A DNA stretch of 64,000 nt from Bacteroidaceae bacterium (GTDB taxonomy: Bacteria > Bacteroidota > Bacteroidia > Bacteroidales > Bacteroidaceae), in the NCBI GenBank assembly GCA_902362375.1, contig CABIVS010000005.1, positions 1-64,000 on the forward strand, read 5' to 3'. The number at the start of each line of letters is the position of its first letter. The stretch's first letter is position 1. A program made the translations under genes and the position numbers. Shown here in pieces: positions 1 to 8,137 of the stretch. The notes below the pieces were generated by a model that saw only the letters and a list, made by a program, of their open reading frames with translations, ran no database searches and was not told the origin of the DNA.

Positions 1-104
1 AAGGAAAATAGTCGAAATAAGAAAGAATTAATAAGTTAATAATCAATTATATAAATAGAATGAAAACAGGAGTAGGATAGTAAAAAATATAATGCGTCTG
101 CCCT

Positions 105-144
105 GTCACTTTATAAGATGCCATTTATCCTTTTATAAAGTGAC
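105..144. repeat. Inverted repeat upstream of the HU-like gene
   Basis: GTCACTTTATAA at 105-116 is the exact reverse complement of TTATAAAGTGAC at 133-144, giving a 12-bp stem with a 16-base loop. No U-tract follows, so an operator or a cruciform-type site is more likely than a terminator. Positions 1-104 are A/T-rich and hold nothing else I can name. Confidence 0.7.
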
Positions 145-147
145 AAT

Positions 148-167
148 CGTCACCTTGCAAGGTGACG
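148..167. repeat. Perfect 20-bp palindrome, candidate operator
   Basis: CGTCACCTTG at 148-157 is followed directly by its reverse complement CAAGGTGACG at 158-167. It carries the same GTCAC word as the inverted repeat just upstream. It lies about 90 bases before the HU-like gene and could bind a dimeric regulator, possibly the HU-like product itself (inference). Confidence 0.7.
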
Positions 168-191
168 ACTTCCCGACTGCACAAAAATACA

Positions 192-241
192 TTAATCTCT
201 GCACTGAAAATCCTTAATCTCTGCACTGAAAGTTCTTAATC
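192..241. repeat. 22-bp direct repeats before the HU-like gene
   Basis: The word TTAATCTCTGCACTGAAA occurs at 192-209 and again at 214-231, a 22-bp period. A partial third copy (TTAATC) begins at 236. The last unit ends about 18 bases before the start codon, so these repeats lie in the promoter or leader. No TAnnTTTG -7 element is visible here, so the promoter is not placed. The period matches the array at 48827. Confidence 0.75.
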
Positions 242-258
242 ATAGTTAGAAAAGAAAG

Positions 259-870
259 ATGGCTTATTACAATTTAAAGAAGAAACCGTCCCTCACCACG
301 AAAGAGGGCGAGACTGAAACGATGTATGCCGACATTGTTTATAGCGGAACGATTCCGGCAGAACGGCTGATTCGTACAGTTGCCAAGAGAACAGGATTCA
401 AGGAAGGCGTGATAGACGGTATCCTTACGGAATTGAAAGACGATGTGTTGGAGTATCTGGGCGAAGGATACCATGTCGAACTGGGAGAATTCGGTTTCTT
501 CTCGGCCAAAGTGAAAGCCTCCCGTTTGGTGGCAAACAAAAATGACCTCCGTTCCGAATCTGTTGCTTTTGATGGAGTGAACTTCCGTGCTTCCAAGAGT
601 TTCCGGCAGGGGATTCGGGGAGATCTGGAACGTAAGAAGTGTGTGGACTTCAACACCTCGCGGAAATGGGACAGGGAAGCCCTGAAGAGACTTGTCCTGC
701 AATATATCCGGCAACATGGTTTCATCACAAGAACTACCTATACGGAACTGACGGGGCGGTTGAAGAATACCGCACTTGCCGACCTCAAATCTTTTGCATC
801 CGAAGGAATTATCAAGCGGATAGGACATGGAAACCAGATGCATTTCGTTGCACTGCCGAAAGAGGAGTAG
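259..870 (+). CDS. HU-family DNA-binding protein with C-terminal winged-helix-like extension
   Basis: A 203-residue protein. Residues 1 to about 125 resemble the HU/IHF-like domain of Bacteroides (HU-HIG type), with the VELGEFGFF strand that leads into the DNA-binding arm in HU proteins. Residues from about 130 to 203 form a basic helical extension that looks like a winged helix (RLVLQYIRQHG, then LADLKSFASEGIIKRIG). It is about twice the length of classical HU. It probably binds DNA as a nucleoid or local regulatory protein. It stands alone, with palindromes and 22-bp repeats upstream and a terminator downstream, so autoregulation is possible but not shown. Confidence 0.8.
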   Translation: MAYYNLKKKPSLTTKEGETETMYADIVYSGTIPAERLIRTVAKRTGFKEGVIDGILTELKDDVLEYLGEGYHVELGEFGFFSAKVKASRLVANKNDLRSESVAFDGVNFRASKSFRQGIRGDLERKKCVDFNTSRKWDREALKRLVLQYIRQHGFITRTTYTELTGRLKNTALADLKSFASEGIIKRIGHGNQMHFVALPKEE

Positions 871-889
871 AAACGGACAAGGTGGTGAT

Positions 890-933
890 ACCGGGAAAGA
901 ATCCGTCGCGCAGCTTTCCCGGTGATTTTTATT
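890..933 (+). terminator. Rho-independent terminator of the HU-like gene
   Basis: ACCGGGAAAG at 890-899 pairs perfectly with CTTTCCCGGT at 914-923, and a T-rich tract (GATTTTTATTT) follows. It ends the rightward HU-like gene. The leftward GH18 gene ends at 929, so the hairpin may serve both convergent units. Confidence 0.85.
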
Positions 934-2044
934 TCTCTGTCATCCCATCCAAATAGTGGCTGACAACATCGATCAGATGATGTCTTATCTTACCTGTTTG
1001 GGATGCGGGCTGGATGGCGTCGTAGTTAAACTCCCACCAGAAAACTCCTTTGTATTTCTCTTCCATTATCCATTGTATTTTGGTCAGGATAGTTGCAGGG
1101 TTCTCCATGGTGACAAATGCTGATTTGTCAGGAGAAAAGTAATAGGATACGTTAGCCTTGTTATCATATTCTTCCGTCCACCCTTCCTGCAAGAGAGGGA
1201 GCATATCGTTATAGCTGAAGTACTCCCCATATTCATTCAATTTGCCTTCTATCTTTGTGTCCGGTGTTAAATTTTTATAGATAAATCCGTAATTGGCCAG
1301 ACCGATGCAAAGTTTATCGCGGTCGAATACTTCCCAATGCGCCAGTTCTTTCTTTATCTTGTCGAGAGGCGTGTTATGTTTCGGTATATTTCCCCAAATG
1401 CCACCTCCCATGTCATAAGTCATGATATTGATCCAGTCTACGTTTGCGACCAGTTTATCGGCTAGTTCTTTGTCATAGATTTGCCAGGAATGAAGAGCCG
1501 TTGTGAGGTATAGATGCCTGTCGTCATTGCGTTTCTTCTCCAGGCTGTCCAGCTTGAGCCTTATATTGGACAGGAAATCGGCGTGCAGAGGAAGCTGGAG
1601 CTGCTTCTCCCAGTCTATCTCAATTCCGTCATAGTTGTACTTGTCAATAAACTGCATCATCATATGGATAAACTTGTTTTGCCGGTCAATGGAAGATACC
1701 TTTTCATTGAATCCCTCTCCGGCAAATGATAGCAGAACCTTGGTCCCGTTTTCATGAGCCTGTTGTATTAGCAGAGGTATTATTTCGACATTCCTGTCTT
1801 TTATATATTGATGTTCTGTTACCAGTTTCCTTGTAATTTCTTCTTGCGGGCAGGTGAAATCCTCCTGATTCCATTGAGGGGCTGCCATCAGGTAAATATA
1901 CTGGAACTGGCGGTAATCAATCTGCTTTACCTTTTCAGCGCTTTTTAACGAACGTCCGGTCAAGTAGGTTGAGTGAGTAAAATCTTGTGCATACGATTGG
2001 CAACACACGAGTGATAGTAATGCGAAGAATAATACTTTTTTCAT
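929..2044 (-). CDS. GH18 family glycosidase, secreted
   Basis: Glycoside hydrolase family 18 TIM barrel (chitinase or endo-beta-N-acetylglucosaminidase family). From the Met at 2044, residues 1-19 are a signal peptide (basic MKK, hydrophobic core, QSYA cleavage). This start is preferred over the in-frame Met at 2080, which adds 12 polar residues before the signal. The active-site strand reads DGIEIDWE (139-146): the family motif DxxDxDxE with Glu at the middle acid position, while the proton-donor Glu146 is intact. About 371 residues, a single domain. It is the last gene of the PUL1 transcript, after a sulfatase. With the second GH18 it suggests attack on the chitobiose core of N-glycans or a related GlcNAc glycan (inference). 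Confidence 0.85.
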   Translation of the reverse strand: MKKVLFFALLSLVCCQSYAQDFTHSTYLTGRSLKSAEKVKQIDYRQFQYIYLMAAPQWNQEDFTCPQEEITRKLVTEHQYIKDRNVEIIPLLIQQAHENGTKVLLSFAGEGFNEKVSSIDRQNKFIHMMMQFIDKYNYDGIEIDWEKQLQLPLHADFLSNIRLKLDSLEKKRNDDRHLYLTTALHSWQIYDKELADKLVANVDWINIMTYDMGGGIWGNIPKHNTPLDKIKKELAHWEVFDRDKLCIGLANYGFIYKNLTPDTKIEGKLNEYGEYFSYNDMLPLLQEGWTEEYDNKANVSYYFSPDKSAFVTMENPATILTKIQWIMEEKYKGVFWWEFNYDAIQPASQTGKIRHHLIDVVSHYLDGMTEK

Positions 2045-2075
2045 CGTCTTGTTTTTCTGTTTATAATTGTAAAAG

Positions 2076-2117
2076 AACACGGCTTTCCTTTTGTAGGGGG
2101 GGGAAGAAAGCCGTGTT
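2076..2117 (-). terminator. Intercistronic hairpin with G8 loop tract
   Basis: AACACGGCTTTC (2076-2087) pairs with GAAAGCCGTGTT (2106-2117). The loop holds eight consecutive G on the plus strand (2096-2103). It lies between the sulfatase and the downstream GH18 gene, so on the leftward transcript it could be a partial terminator or an mRNA-processing or stability element. There is no clear U-tract. Confidence 0.4.
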
Positions 2118-2131
2118 GAGTGTGTTAGAGG

Positions 2132-3676
2132 TTATAAAGGTTGCCCGTAGCGGTTGTCTACGAGATATTCCAGTTTCGCGGCCATCTTTTTTACTAAATC
2201 CGGGTTTTTATCTGCCACGTTATTTTTTTCCGAAGGGTCCTTGGTGATATTGTAAAGCTGCGGTTCCATGCTGTTTCCCAGTTCAATGTTTACAAACTTA
2301 TTGACAGCGGGGCCTTTTCCGGGACGAATATATTTCCATTGCCCGTCGGTAATCGACAGATTATTGTGGGCATTTTGCAGTACCAGCCATTCGCGCCCTT
2401 TCTTCTCCTTGCCTGTCCAGGCTTTCAGCATCGGCTGACTGTCCGGTGCAGCTCCTTCGGGCAGACGGAAGTTCATCATTTCGGCAAAGGTGGCAAACCA
2501 GTCTATCTGGCAAACCAACGCGTCCGAAACGGTTCCCGGACGGATAACGCCTTTCCAGCTCCAGATGCAGGGCACGCGTGTGCCTGCTTCGTAAGCGCTG
2601 TACTTTCCGCCACGGTAAATGCCGCCGGGCTTGTGGTTACCCAGCAATTCGACGGCTTGGTCTTTATAACCGTCATCTACTACCGGGCCATTGTCGCTGG
2701 AGAGGATGATTAATGTATTCTTGTCCAGTCCCAAGCGCTCCAGTGTGTTCAATATTTCTCCTACTGACCAGTCGAATTGCAGCAGGCAATCGCCGCGAGG
2801 CCCCATTCCGCTTTTTCCTACAAACTGGGGAGCCGGTACGCGGGGAACATGCGCATCTTGTGTGGCAAAATACAGGAAGAAAGGTACATCTTTATGGTTC
2901 TCGATGTAGGAAACGGCTTTGCCTGTCAATGTTCCGGCTATTTCTTCATCCTTCCAGAGAGCCGATTTTCCGCCTTTCATATATCCGATACGCGAGATAC
3001 CATTTATGATACTCTGGTTGTGTCCGTGGGAAGGGTGCATTTTGAGCAGTTCAGGATTATCTTTCCCGGTAGGCTCACCGGGGAAGTTCTTCTGATAAGA
3101 GACCTGAACCGGGTCGTTAGGGTCGAGATTGACTACCCGGTCATTTTCTACAAAAACGCAAGGCACACGGTCGCCTGTGGCTGCCATGATAAACGAATAA
3201 TCAAAGCCGATATCACCGGTTCCCGGTTTCAACGGTTGGTTCCAGTCCTGTTGCCCGTTCTTGTCGCCCAGTCCGAGATGCCATTTGCCTACCACTCCGG
3301 TACTGTATCCGGCTTCTTTAAACATATCCGCCATCGTGTAGCGTTCCGGGCGGATGATAGAAGCGGCATCTCCGTCGGCTATTCCTGTTCCGGCTTTGCG
3401 CCAGGCATATTCTCCTGTCAGCATGGCATAACGGGCGGGCGTGCTGGTGGCAGCCGCGCTATGTGCATTGGTGAAACGCACACCCATTTTTGCCAGGCGT
3501 TCTACGTTGGGAGTATGGATGGTTTTGGCTCCGTTGCAACTCAAGTCACCGTAGCCTATATCATCCGCATAGATGAAGACGACGTTAGGCGTACCGGGGA
3601 GTTTGGCTTGTGCACAGACTTTGGTTGCAAAGCAGGAGGTCAGTGCTAACGGCAGCATATAGAGTTCTTTTTTCAT
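2132..3676 (-). CDS. Sulfatase, family S1, Ser-type
   Basis: Secreted sulfatase of the alkaline phosphatase-like superfamily, 514 residues. A signal peptide covers about residues 1-22. The metal-binding YADDIGYGD stretch holds Asp38 and Asp39. The activation motif is STPAR (78-82), the Ser variant of C/S-x-P-x-R, which is matured to formylglycine by an anaerobic radical-SAM maturase encoded elsewhere. GKWHLG around 130-135 is the usual conserved Lys/His segment. It removes sulfate esters from a glycan in the periplasm or at the surface. It sits between the two GH18 genes in the PUL1 transcript, which suggests a sulfated amino-sugar glycan. The exact linkage cannot be read from the sequence. 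Confidence 0.92.
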   Translation of the reverse strand: MKKELYMLPLALTSCFATKVCAQAKLPGTPNVVFIYADDIGYGDLSCNGAKTIHTPNVERLAKMGVRFTNAHSAAATSTPARYAMLTGEYAWRKAGTGIADGDAASIIRPERYTMADMFKEAGYSTGVVGKWHLGLGDKNGQQDWNQPLKPGTGDIGFDYSFIMAATGDRVPCVFVENDRVVNLDPNDPVQVSYQKNFPGEPTGKDNPELLKMHPSHGHNQSIINGISRIGYMKGGKSALWKDEEIAGTLTGKAVSYIENHKDVPFFLYFATQDAHVPRVPAPQFVGKSGMGPRGDCLLQFDWSVGEILNTLERLGLDKNTLIILSSDNGPVVDDGYKDQAVELLGNHKPGGIYRGGKYSAYEAGTRVPCIWSWKGVIRPGTVSDALVCQIDWFATFAEMMNFRLPEGAAPDSQPMLKAWTGKEKKGREWLVLQNAHNNLSITDGQWKYIRPGKGPAVNKFVNIELGNSMEPQLYNITKDPSEKNNVADKNPDLVKKMAAKLEYLVDNRYGQPL

Positions 3677-3704
3677 GATTCTTTTTATTTAAGTGAGTAT
3701 GCGG

Positions 3705-5057
3705 TTAATTCTTGTCCATTTGGAAGGTCTTTCCTATAACATCCAGCAATTTGTGCGGACTGTCGTCTTTGGCATCCATGAAAAGCTGCCAGATAATGAC
3801 GCCGCCAAACTGGTTATCTTTCACATATTGGCATTTCTCGCGAATCATCTCCGGGCCGTTCCAATAAGTTTTCCCGTAATGGTTCATTGATTCGATGCCG
3901 GATACTGTACTATATTCCGAGAGAATATTAAAGTAACGGATGGCGCCTGTATCATCGGCGGTAGCCAGATTTTCCCACGTGAACCCATAGAAAGGAAGTC
4001 CGCCCAATAACTTCTCTTTGGGGGTCTTGAGGGTAGTATTCCAATACGTCAGGTCACCGGTGAAGTTAGCCATAGTGGCATCCGGTCCGGGGGCGTTTGT
4101 GAAACTGCCTTTCGAGCCGCCTTTAGGCACATAACGGTCGTAGGACATCAGATTGAGGAAGTCAAAATACTGTTGCCAGTCCACTCCATAATTCAGCCAT
4201 GTAGGGTCGGCTGTTGCCGATGTCATGAGCCATTCCGGGTGAGCCGCTTCTTTGGCTTCATATAATTCCTTAAAGAATTCCATCAACACCGGTCTGTACT
4301 GGTTCCACCACGGAGCTCCCTGGTCGCCCGAGTATTCTTCATAGTCAATGTCAAATCCGTCCAATTCATATTGCTCCACGAAGTTGATAATACCTTCGAC
4401 TAATTTAGTGCGTGTGGAAGGTTCTTTGATGGCATTGGTAAATTCTTTGGGAGTGTTCTTGCAGAGAGAAATCAGCACTTTCACGCCGTTCTTCCTTGCC
4501 GTATTCCTTGCTTCTACGATATGGCCGGCCACCTGTTCCGGATTGAGCGTTCCGTCGCTCTTCACTTTGAGAAAGCAAATGGCTACATGAGTCAGGTATT
4601 CCCAATGAATATGGGAGAGCTGAGTGTCATACTGGAAGTCATTAAGTGGCAAATACCCCAATACTACCGGTTTGTACAGTTCCGGTTCGGGCTCCTGCAA
4701 GTCCGGAAGGTTGACTGTGTACACCACTTGGCTTCCGTCGGCGGTGGTCACTGTAAACTCTTGGGTATTATTCCACAAAGCGATGCTTTGGGGGTCGGGG
4801 GCAATGGTAGCCCCTTCTGCCAATTGGTAGCTTACCCCTGTAATATCTGCTGAGAAATGGATACCGCTCAGGCTGATGACACGGCTGCTTTGGTCAATGG
4901 TGCGCCGGTAGTAAGACCCTCCGCATTGGATGATAAAGCTTTGCAGAGGTCCTGCATTTGTCACCGGAGTTTCCTCCGATGACGAACTGCTACACGAGGT
5001 GGCGATTAGTATAATCCCTATCACCATCCCCATCATTTGATATATACTTTTTTTCAT
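3705..5057 (-). CDS. GH18 lipoprotein with N-terminal Ig-like domain
   Basis: From the Met at 5057 the protein begins with a lipoprotein signal ending in IATSC (Cys22), followed by a Ser-rich tether, so it is probably surface-exposed. The nominal Met at 5105 would overlap the upstream gene and adds 16 polar residues. Residues about 35-120 look like a small beta-sandwich of the DUF5018 type (ending YTVNLPD). The GH18 barrel starts near 130 (KPVVLGYLP) and carries the complete DGFDIDYE motif (233-240). A surface endo-beta-N-acetylglucosaminidase is the best guess; a chitinase-like enzyme is possible. It follows two BACON binding proteins, the usual order for a surface endo-enzyme. Confidence 0.87.
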   Translation of the reverse strand: MKKSIYQMMGMVIGIILIATSCSSSSSEETPVTNAGPLQSFIIQCGGSYYRRTIDQSSRVISLSGIHFSADITGVSYQLAEGATIAPDPQSIALWNNTQEFTVTTADGSQVVYTVNLPDLQEPEPELYKPVVLGYLPLNDFQYDTQLSHIHWEYLTHVAICFLKVKSDGTLNPEQVAGHIVEARNTARKNGVKVLISLCKNTPKEFTNAIKEPSTRTKLVEGIINFVEQYELDGFDIDYEEYSGDQGAPWWNQYRPVLMEFFKELYEAKEAAHPEWLMTSATADPTWLNYGVDWQQYFDFLNLMSYDRYVPKGGSKGSFTNAPGPDATMANFTGDLTYWNTTLKTPKEKLLGGLPFYGFTWENLATADDTGAIRYFNILSEYSTVSGIESMNHYGKTYWNGPEMIREKCQYVKDNQFGGVIIWQLFMDAKDDSPHKLLDVIGKTFQMDKN

Positions 5058-5092
5058 ATTGTTTCTTCTATTGTTACTAAACTGATCTATTC

Positions 5093-6556
5093 TTAATCTC
5101 CCCATTCATAGTTCGGAGTATATTCCCACCAGTCATAAGTAGCTTCCGAAATGTTGGTTCCTATATATACCAGTGAAGTGGTGCCATATTCAACTCCGAA
5201 CGTACCCCGATAAGTTGTGCAAAGTTCACCGTCCAGATACCAGGCAACGTTCATATTGCCATCTTCGGCCTTCGTCAGTGACAAGCCGAGGGTATAGGAA
5301 CCTTTCGATTTATCAAAGGATTTCTGAGCCAGTTCCGAATAAGGCAAGGTGCTGTAATTTGTCTTTCCGGTGGCCATGTTCAAGTGCCAGCGTATCTCAC
5401 TTCCACCGCTATAAGTGAAGAAAATTACCGCTTGTGCGTCAGCCGCCATTTCTTTGATGTGGAATGAGTAGTAGCCCGGTTGCATACCCGCTTGGGTGAC
5501 GCGTCCCACCTTACTGTAAAATCCTGCATCCGAGAAGGAACATGTTCCATTGTTCACATTCCAGTTCTTGCCTTCGGCGGCATCAAAGATGTGACGTTCG
5601 GTTCCGTTGTATGCTTGTTGAATCGTTATTGTCCGTACAACAGGTTCGACGCCTGGAATTGCTTCGCTGGAAAGAGTGAAGGTAGCTTTGCGAATGGCTG
5701 TTCCTGTGTTTTCATTCAATGTAACCGTTAATGTTCCGTCACCGTTGAATGACGTGGAAGAGAATGAATACCAGTCTTGCAGGGCATCCTCTTTGGCGAC
5801 TGTCCATGTTCCGTTGGAAATCACTTGGATTTCAATGCTATGAGCTTCATAACTTTCACGGAATGACGTCTTATCCGGGTCAATCTGAATGCCGTCCTGA
5901 GTTATCTTGACGGTCTGCTGTGCCACGTTATGACGGTCATATAATGTCACCGTTCCATAACGTTTCTCACTTGGATTTGATATGGCGGTTACCGTTAAAG
6001 TACCATCGTTCGTACCGCTTGCCGTACCTTTAATGGAGAGCCAGGCTTCTCCTTCGGTCACTTTGGCTGTCCAGTTCTGATTGGCAAGTACCTTGAATGT
6101 GGCTTCTGCATCGGCTTCTTCTTTACTCAATAATATATCATCTGCATTTTCCGTATTCAGATAGGCAATACCTTTCTGGATGACAGTAATCCATTTGCCC
6201 ACCCAATAGTCACTTTTGACGGTAATGGTGTCTGTACGGTCGTCCAGCTCCGTGTTTGCTTTATATTGGATGCTGACGTCGAACGTTTCGCCGGCTTCTC
6301 CTTGTTCGGGAGATATGGAACACCAGTCGGGATGGTCACTGTATACCATCCACTGTTCCGAAGACTTGACCTGAATCTTAATCGCTTGCGGATTAGAAGC
6401 AGGCAGATTATAGGTATCTTTGGCCCGATACCGCAAATCTACGATTTTCGTTGCTTCGTCATCCGTGCACGAATGCATCAGCAATGAAGTTCCAATAGCC
6501 AGTATGCACCAAACGGCATACCAACCGGTTTTATATTTATTCAAGATATCTTTCAT
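5093..6556 (-). CDS. BACON-domain surface glycan-binding lipoprotein (SGBP-like)
   Basis: A 487-residue lipoprotein: the N-terminal hydrophobic segment ends in LLMHSC (Cys30). Three BACON-type beta-sandwich repeats can be traced at roughly 65-130, 155-220 and 245-315, each with a W-x-V/A start and a Gln-rich ending (VIQKG, ITQDG, IQQAY). The last 160 residues (from about HIFDAAEG) resemble a laminin-G/concanavalin-like sandwich and may hold the sugar-binding site. The position downstream of SusC/SusD and before the surface GH18 is typical for an outer-surface glycan-binding protein. No catalytic motif is seen. Confidence 0.8.
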   Translation of the reverse strand: MKDILNKYKTGWYAVWCILAIGTSLLMHSCTDDEATKIVDLRYRAKDTYNLPASNPQAIKIQVKSSEQWMVYSDHPDWCSISPEQGEAGETFDVSIQYKANTELDDRTDTITVKSDYWVGKWITVIQKGIAYLNTENADDILLSKEEADAEATFKVLANQNWTAKVTEGEAWLSIKGTASGTNDGTLTVTAISNPSEKRYGTVTLYDRHNVAQQTVKITQDGIQIDPDKTSFRESYEAHSIEIQVISNGTWTVAKEDALQDWYSFSSTSFNGDGTLTVTLNENTGTAIRKATFTLSSEAIPGVEPVVRTITIQQAYNGTERHIFDAAEGKNWNVNNGTCSFSDAGFYSKVGRVTQAGMQPGYYSFHIKEMAADAQAVIFFTYSGGSEIRWHLNMATGKTNYSTLPYSELAQKSFDKSKGSYTLGLSLTKAEDGNMNVAWYLDGELCTTYRGTFGVEYGTTSLVYIGTNISEATYDWWEYTPNYEWGD

Positions 6557-6597
6557 GGTTCTTCTCTTTTTATGTTATCAAAGATGGGTAAACAAAC

Positions 6598-8079
6598 TTA
6601 TTCAACCGGAATGACTTCAAAAGAACTGATAGTCATCGAAGCTGTACCCGTAGAGCTTGCATGGAAGCCGAAATAGAGTGTGTAGCCGACTTCTATAGCA
6701 GAGATGTCTATTTCAACTGTGTCCATCACTTTTTCATCATTTAGGAATACATCATAGGACGCTTTGTTCGCATTATTCTCCAGAGGCTTGATTTCTACTC
6801 TTAATGTATGCATTTTATTCCTGCTATCCTTATTCACTTTGTTTTCTATCAGAGAATAGAGGCTACCCGCTATTTGGAATTTGTAAGAGTTAGTGGTGAA
6901 GTTTACATTGGGGCCCATCCACATATGGGCTGCGGGTTTGCCGTCTAGGTTCAGGTCAATCGCATGGTCATCCGTAAAATCTGTATCGGAGAATTTCCAT
7001 TCGTAGATAGCGAACTTTCGTTTGTTTCCTTTCAGGTTGAAGCGGGATGTTACTCTTGCTGTTGTAGTTAAAGTCAGATGTCCGTCTGTATCGACTGTAT
7101 GGTCCTTTCCGTCATACACGACATCTCCTCCCATCTGGCTGACGGTAATCTCCACAGGTTCAAGTCCCAGTGTCTTATCTGCAGCTTCCAATGCAATAGT
7201 TGCCGTGCGTGTGTCGAAATAGTATTCATTCTTCACCGTAGCAGTGAATGTCTTATTATCTTCAGCTTTTTCTAATTCAATCCAGGAAGCTTCTGTGGAA
7301 ACCTTCCAGTCGATATTTGCATTTACACTATATGTTTTTGTGTTTTGTTCTGCCGTTGTAGTACCAGTGCCGTTACCGGTAAACTCGTATGGGTTTTCCA
7401 TTTCGTCAAGACCTGCAAATTCGAGGATAAAGCCTTTCTGTATCACTTCATAAGTCTGCTCTTCCAATCCGTTGGATATGGTTACGGTAGCAGTACGCTC
7501 TTTTCCGGCGTTGGCGGCAGCTGTAGCTGTGATGGTCACCGGTTCTGCGGAGCCTGTGCCGGCTTCTTTGTCGAGAGTTAACCACATGCTGGAAGACGTT
7601 GCGGTCCATGCCTTGTTGGATATAATCTTGAATTCGGCAGTGCTTGTTTCCGAACCCATTTTGTCGTCAATCCATTGCACCACCAGTTTGCTTTTTGCAT
7701 CCTGGGTAACGGTTATCACAGTTTCCGGTTCATAATTCTCGCCTGCAATGGTCAGCGTGGCCGTGCGTGGCTTTTCTTCCGGGTTGTCAAGGATGTTCAG
7801 CGACACCTCGGCAACCAGTGAACTGGCAGAACTCATGGCGGGGGTGGGAGTACACCATTCTTCGCTGCTTGTTATCTTCCACGGGGTGTTGGAACTGATG
7901 TTGAAGATAATTGTACGCGGAGATGTAGCTAATACACTATACTGTGGTTGGGCGTCTGTTTCCTGTTTTACGGGAAATTCAGCCTGGGAGTCAATATTCA
8001 TTTCCTGACATGAGTTCAAGTTTAATGCACACACAACAAATATCAGTTGTAGGATGCTACCTGTCAAAATTCTTTTCAT
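6598..8079 (-). CDS. BACON-domain surface glycan-binding lipoprotein (SGBP-like)
   Basis: Paralogous in layout to its downstream neighbour: a lipoprotein signal (MKRILTGS to NLNSC), three BACON repeats (for example TPWKITSSEEWC, KAWTATSSSMWL, DWKVSTEASWIEL) and a C-terminal lectin-like beta-sandwich of about 150 residues. The Met at 8079 gives a clean signal peptide; an in-frame Met at 8103 adds eight residues and cannot be excluded. It follows SusD by about 35 bases, so it is part of the same transcript. It probably extends from the cell surface to capture glycan for the SusCD transporter. Confidence 0.8.
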   Translation of the reverse strand: MKRILTGSILQLIFVVCALNLNSCQEMNIDSQAEFPVKQETDAQPQYSVLATSPRTIIFNISSNTPWKITSSEEWCTPTPAMSSASSLVAEVSLNILDNPEEKPRTATLTIAGENYEPETVITVTQDAKSKLVVQWIDDKMGSETSTAEFKIISNKAWTATSSSMWLTLDKEAGTGSAEPVTITATAAANAGKERTATVTISNGLEEQTYEVIQKGFILEFAGLDEMENPYEFTGNGTGTTTAEQNTKTYSVNANIDWKVSTEASWIELEKAEDNKTFTATVKNEYYFDTRTATIALEAADKTLGLEPVEITVSQMGGDVVYDGKDHTVDTDGHLTLTTTARVTSRFNLKGNKRKFAIYEWKFSDTDFTDDHAIDLNLDGKPAAHMWMGPNVNFTTNSYKFQIAGSLYSLIENKVNKDSRNKMHTLRVEIKPLENNANKASYDVFLNDEKVMDTVEIDISAIEVGYTLYFGFHASSTGTASMTISSFEVIPVE

Positions 8080-8137
8080 ATGGAATCGTATTAAATTATT
8101 CATTGTAATAGTTTATAATAATAAGGTCTTTCTTTCA

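Noticed and set aside
2777..3649. Plus-strand open frame (290 codons) opposite the sulfatase
   Set aside because: The sulfatase has complete motifs on the other strand; the antisense product has no recognisable fold.
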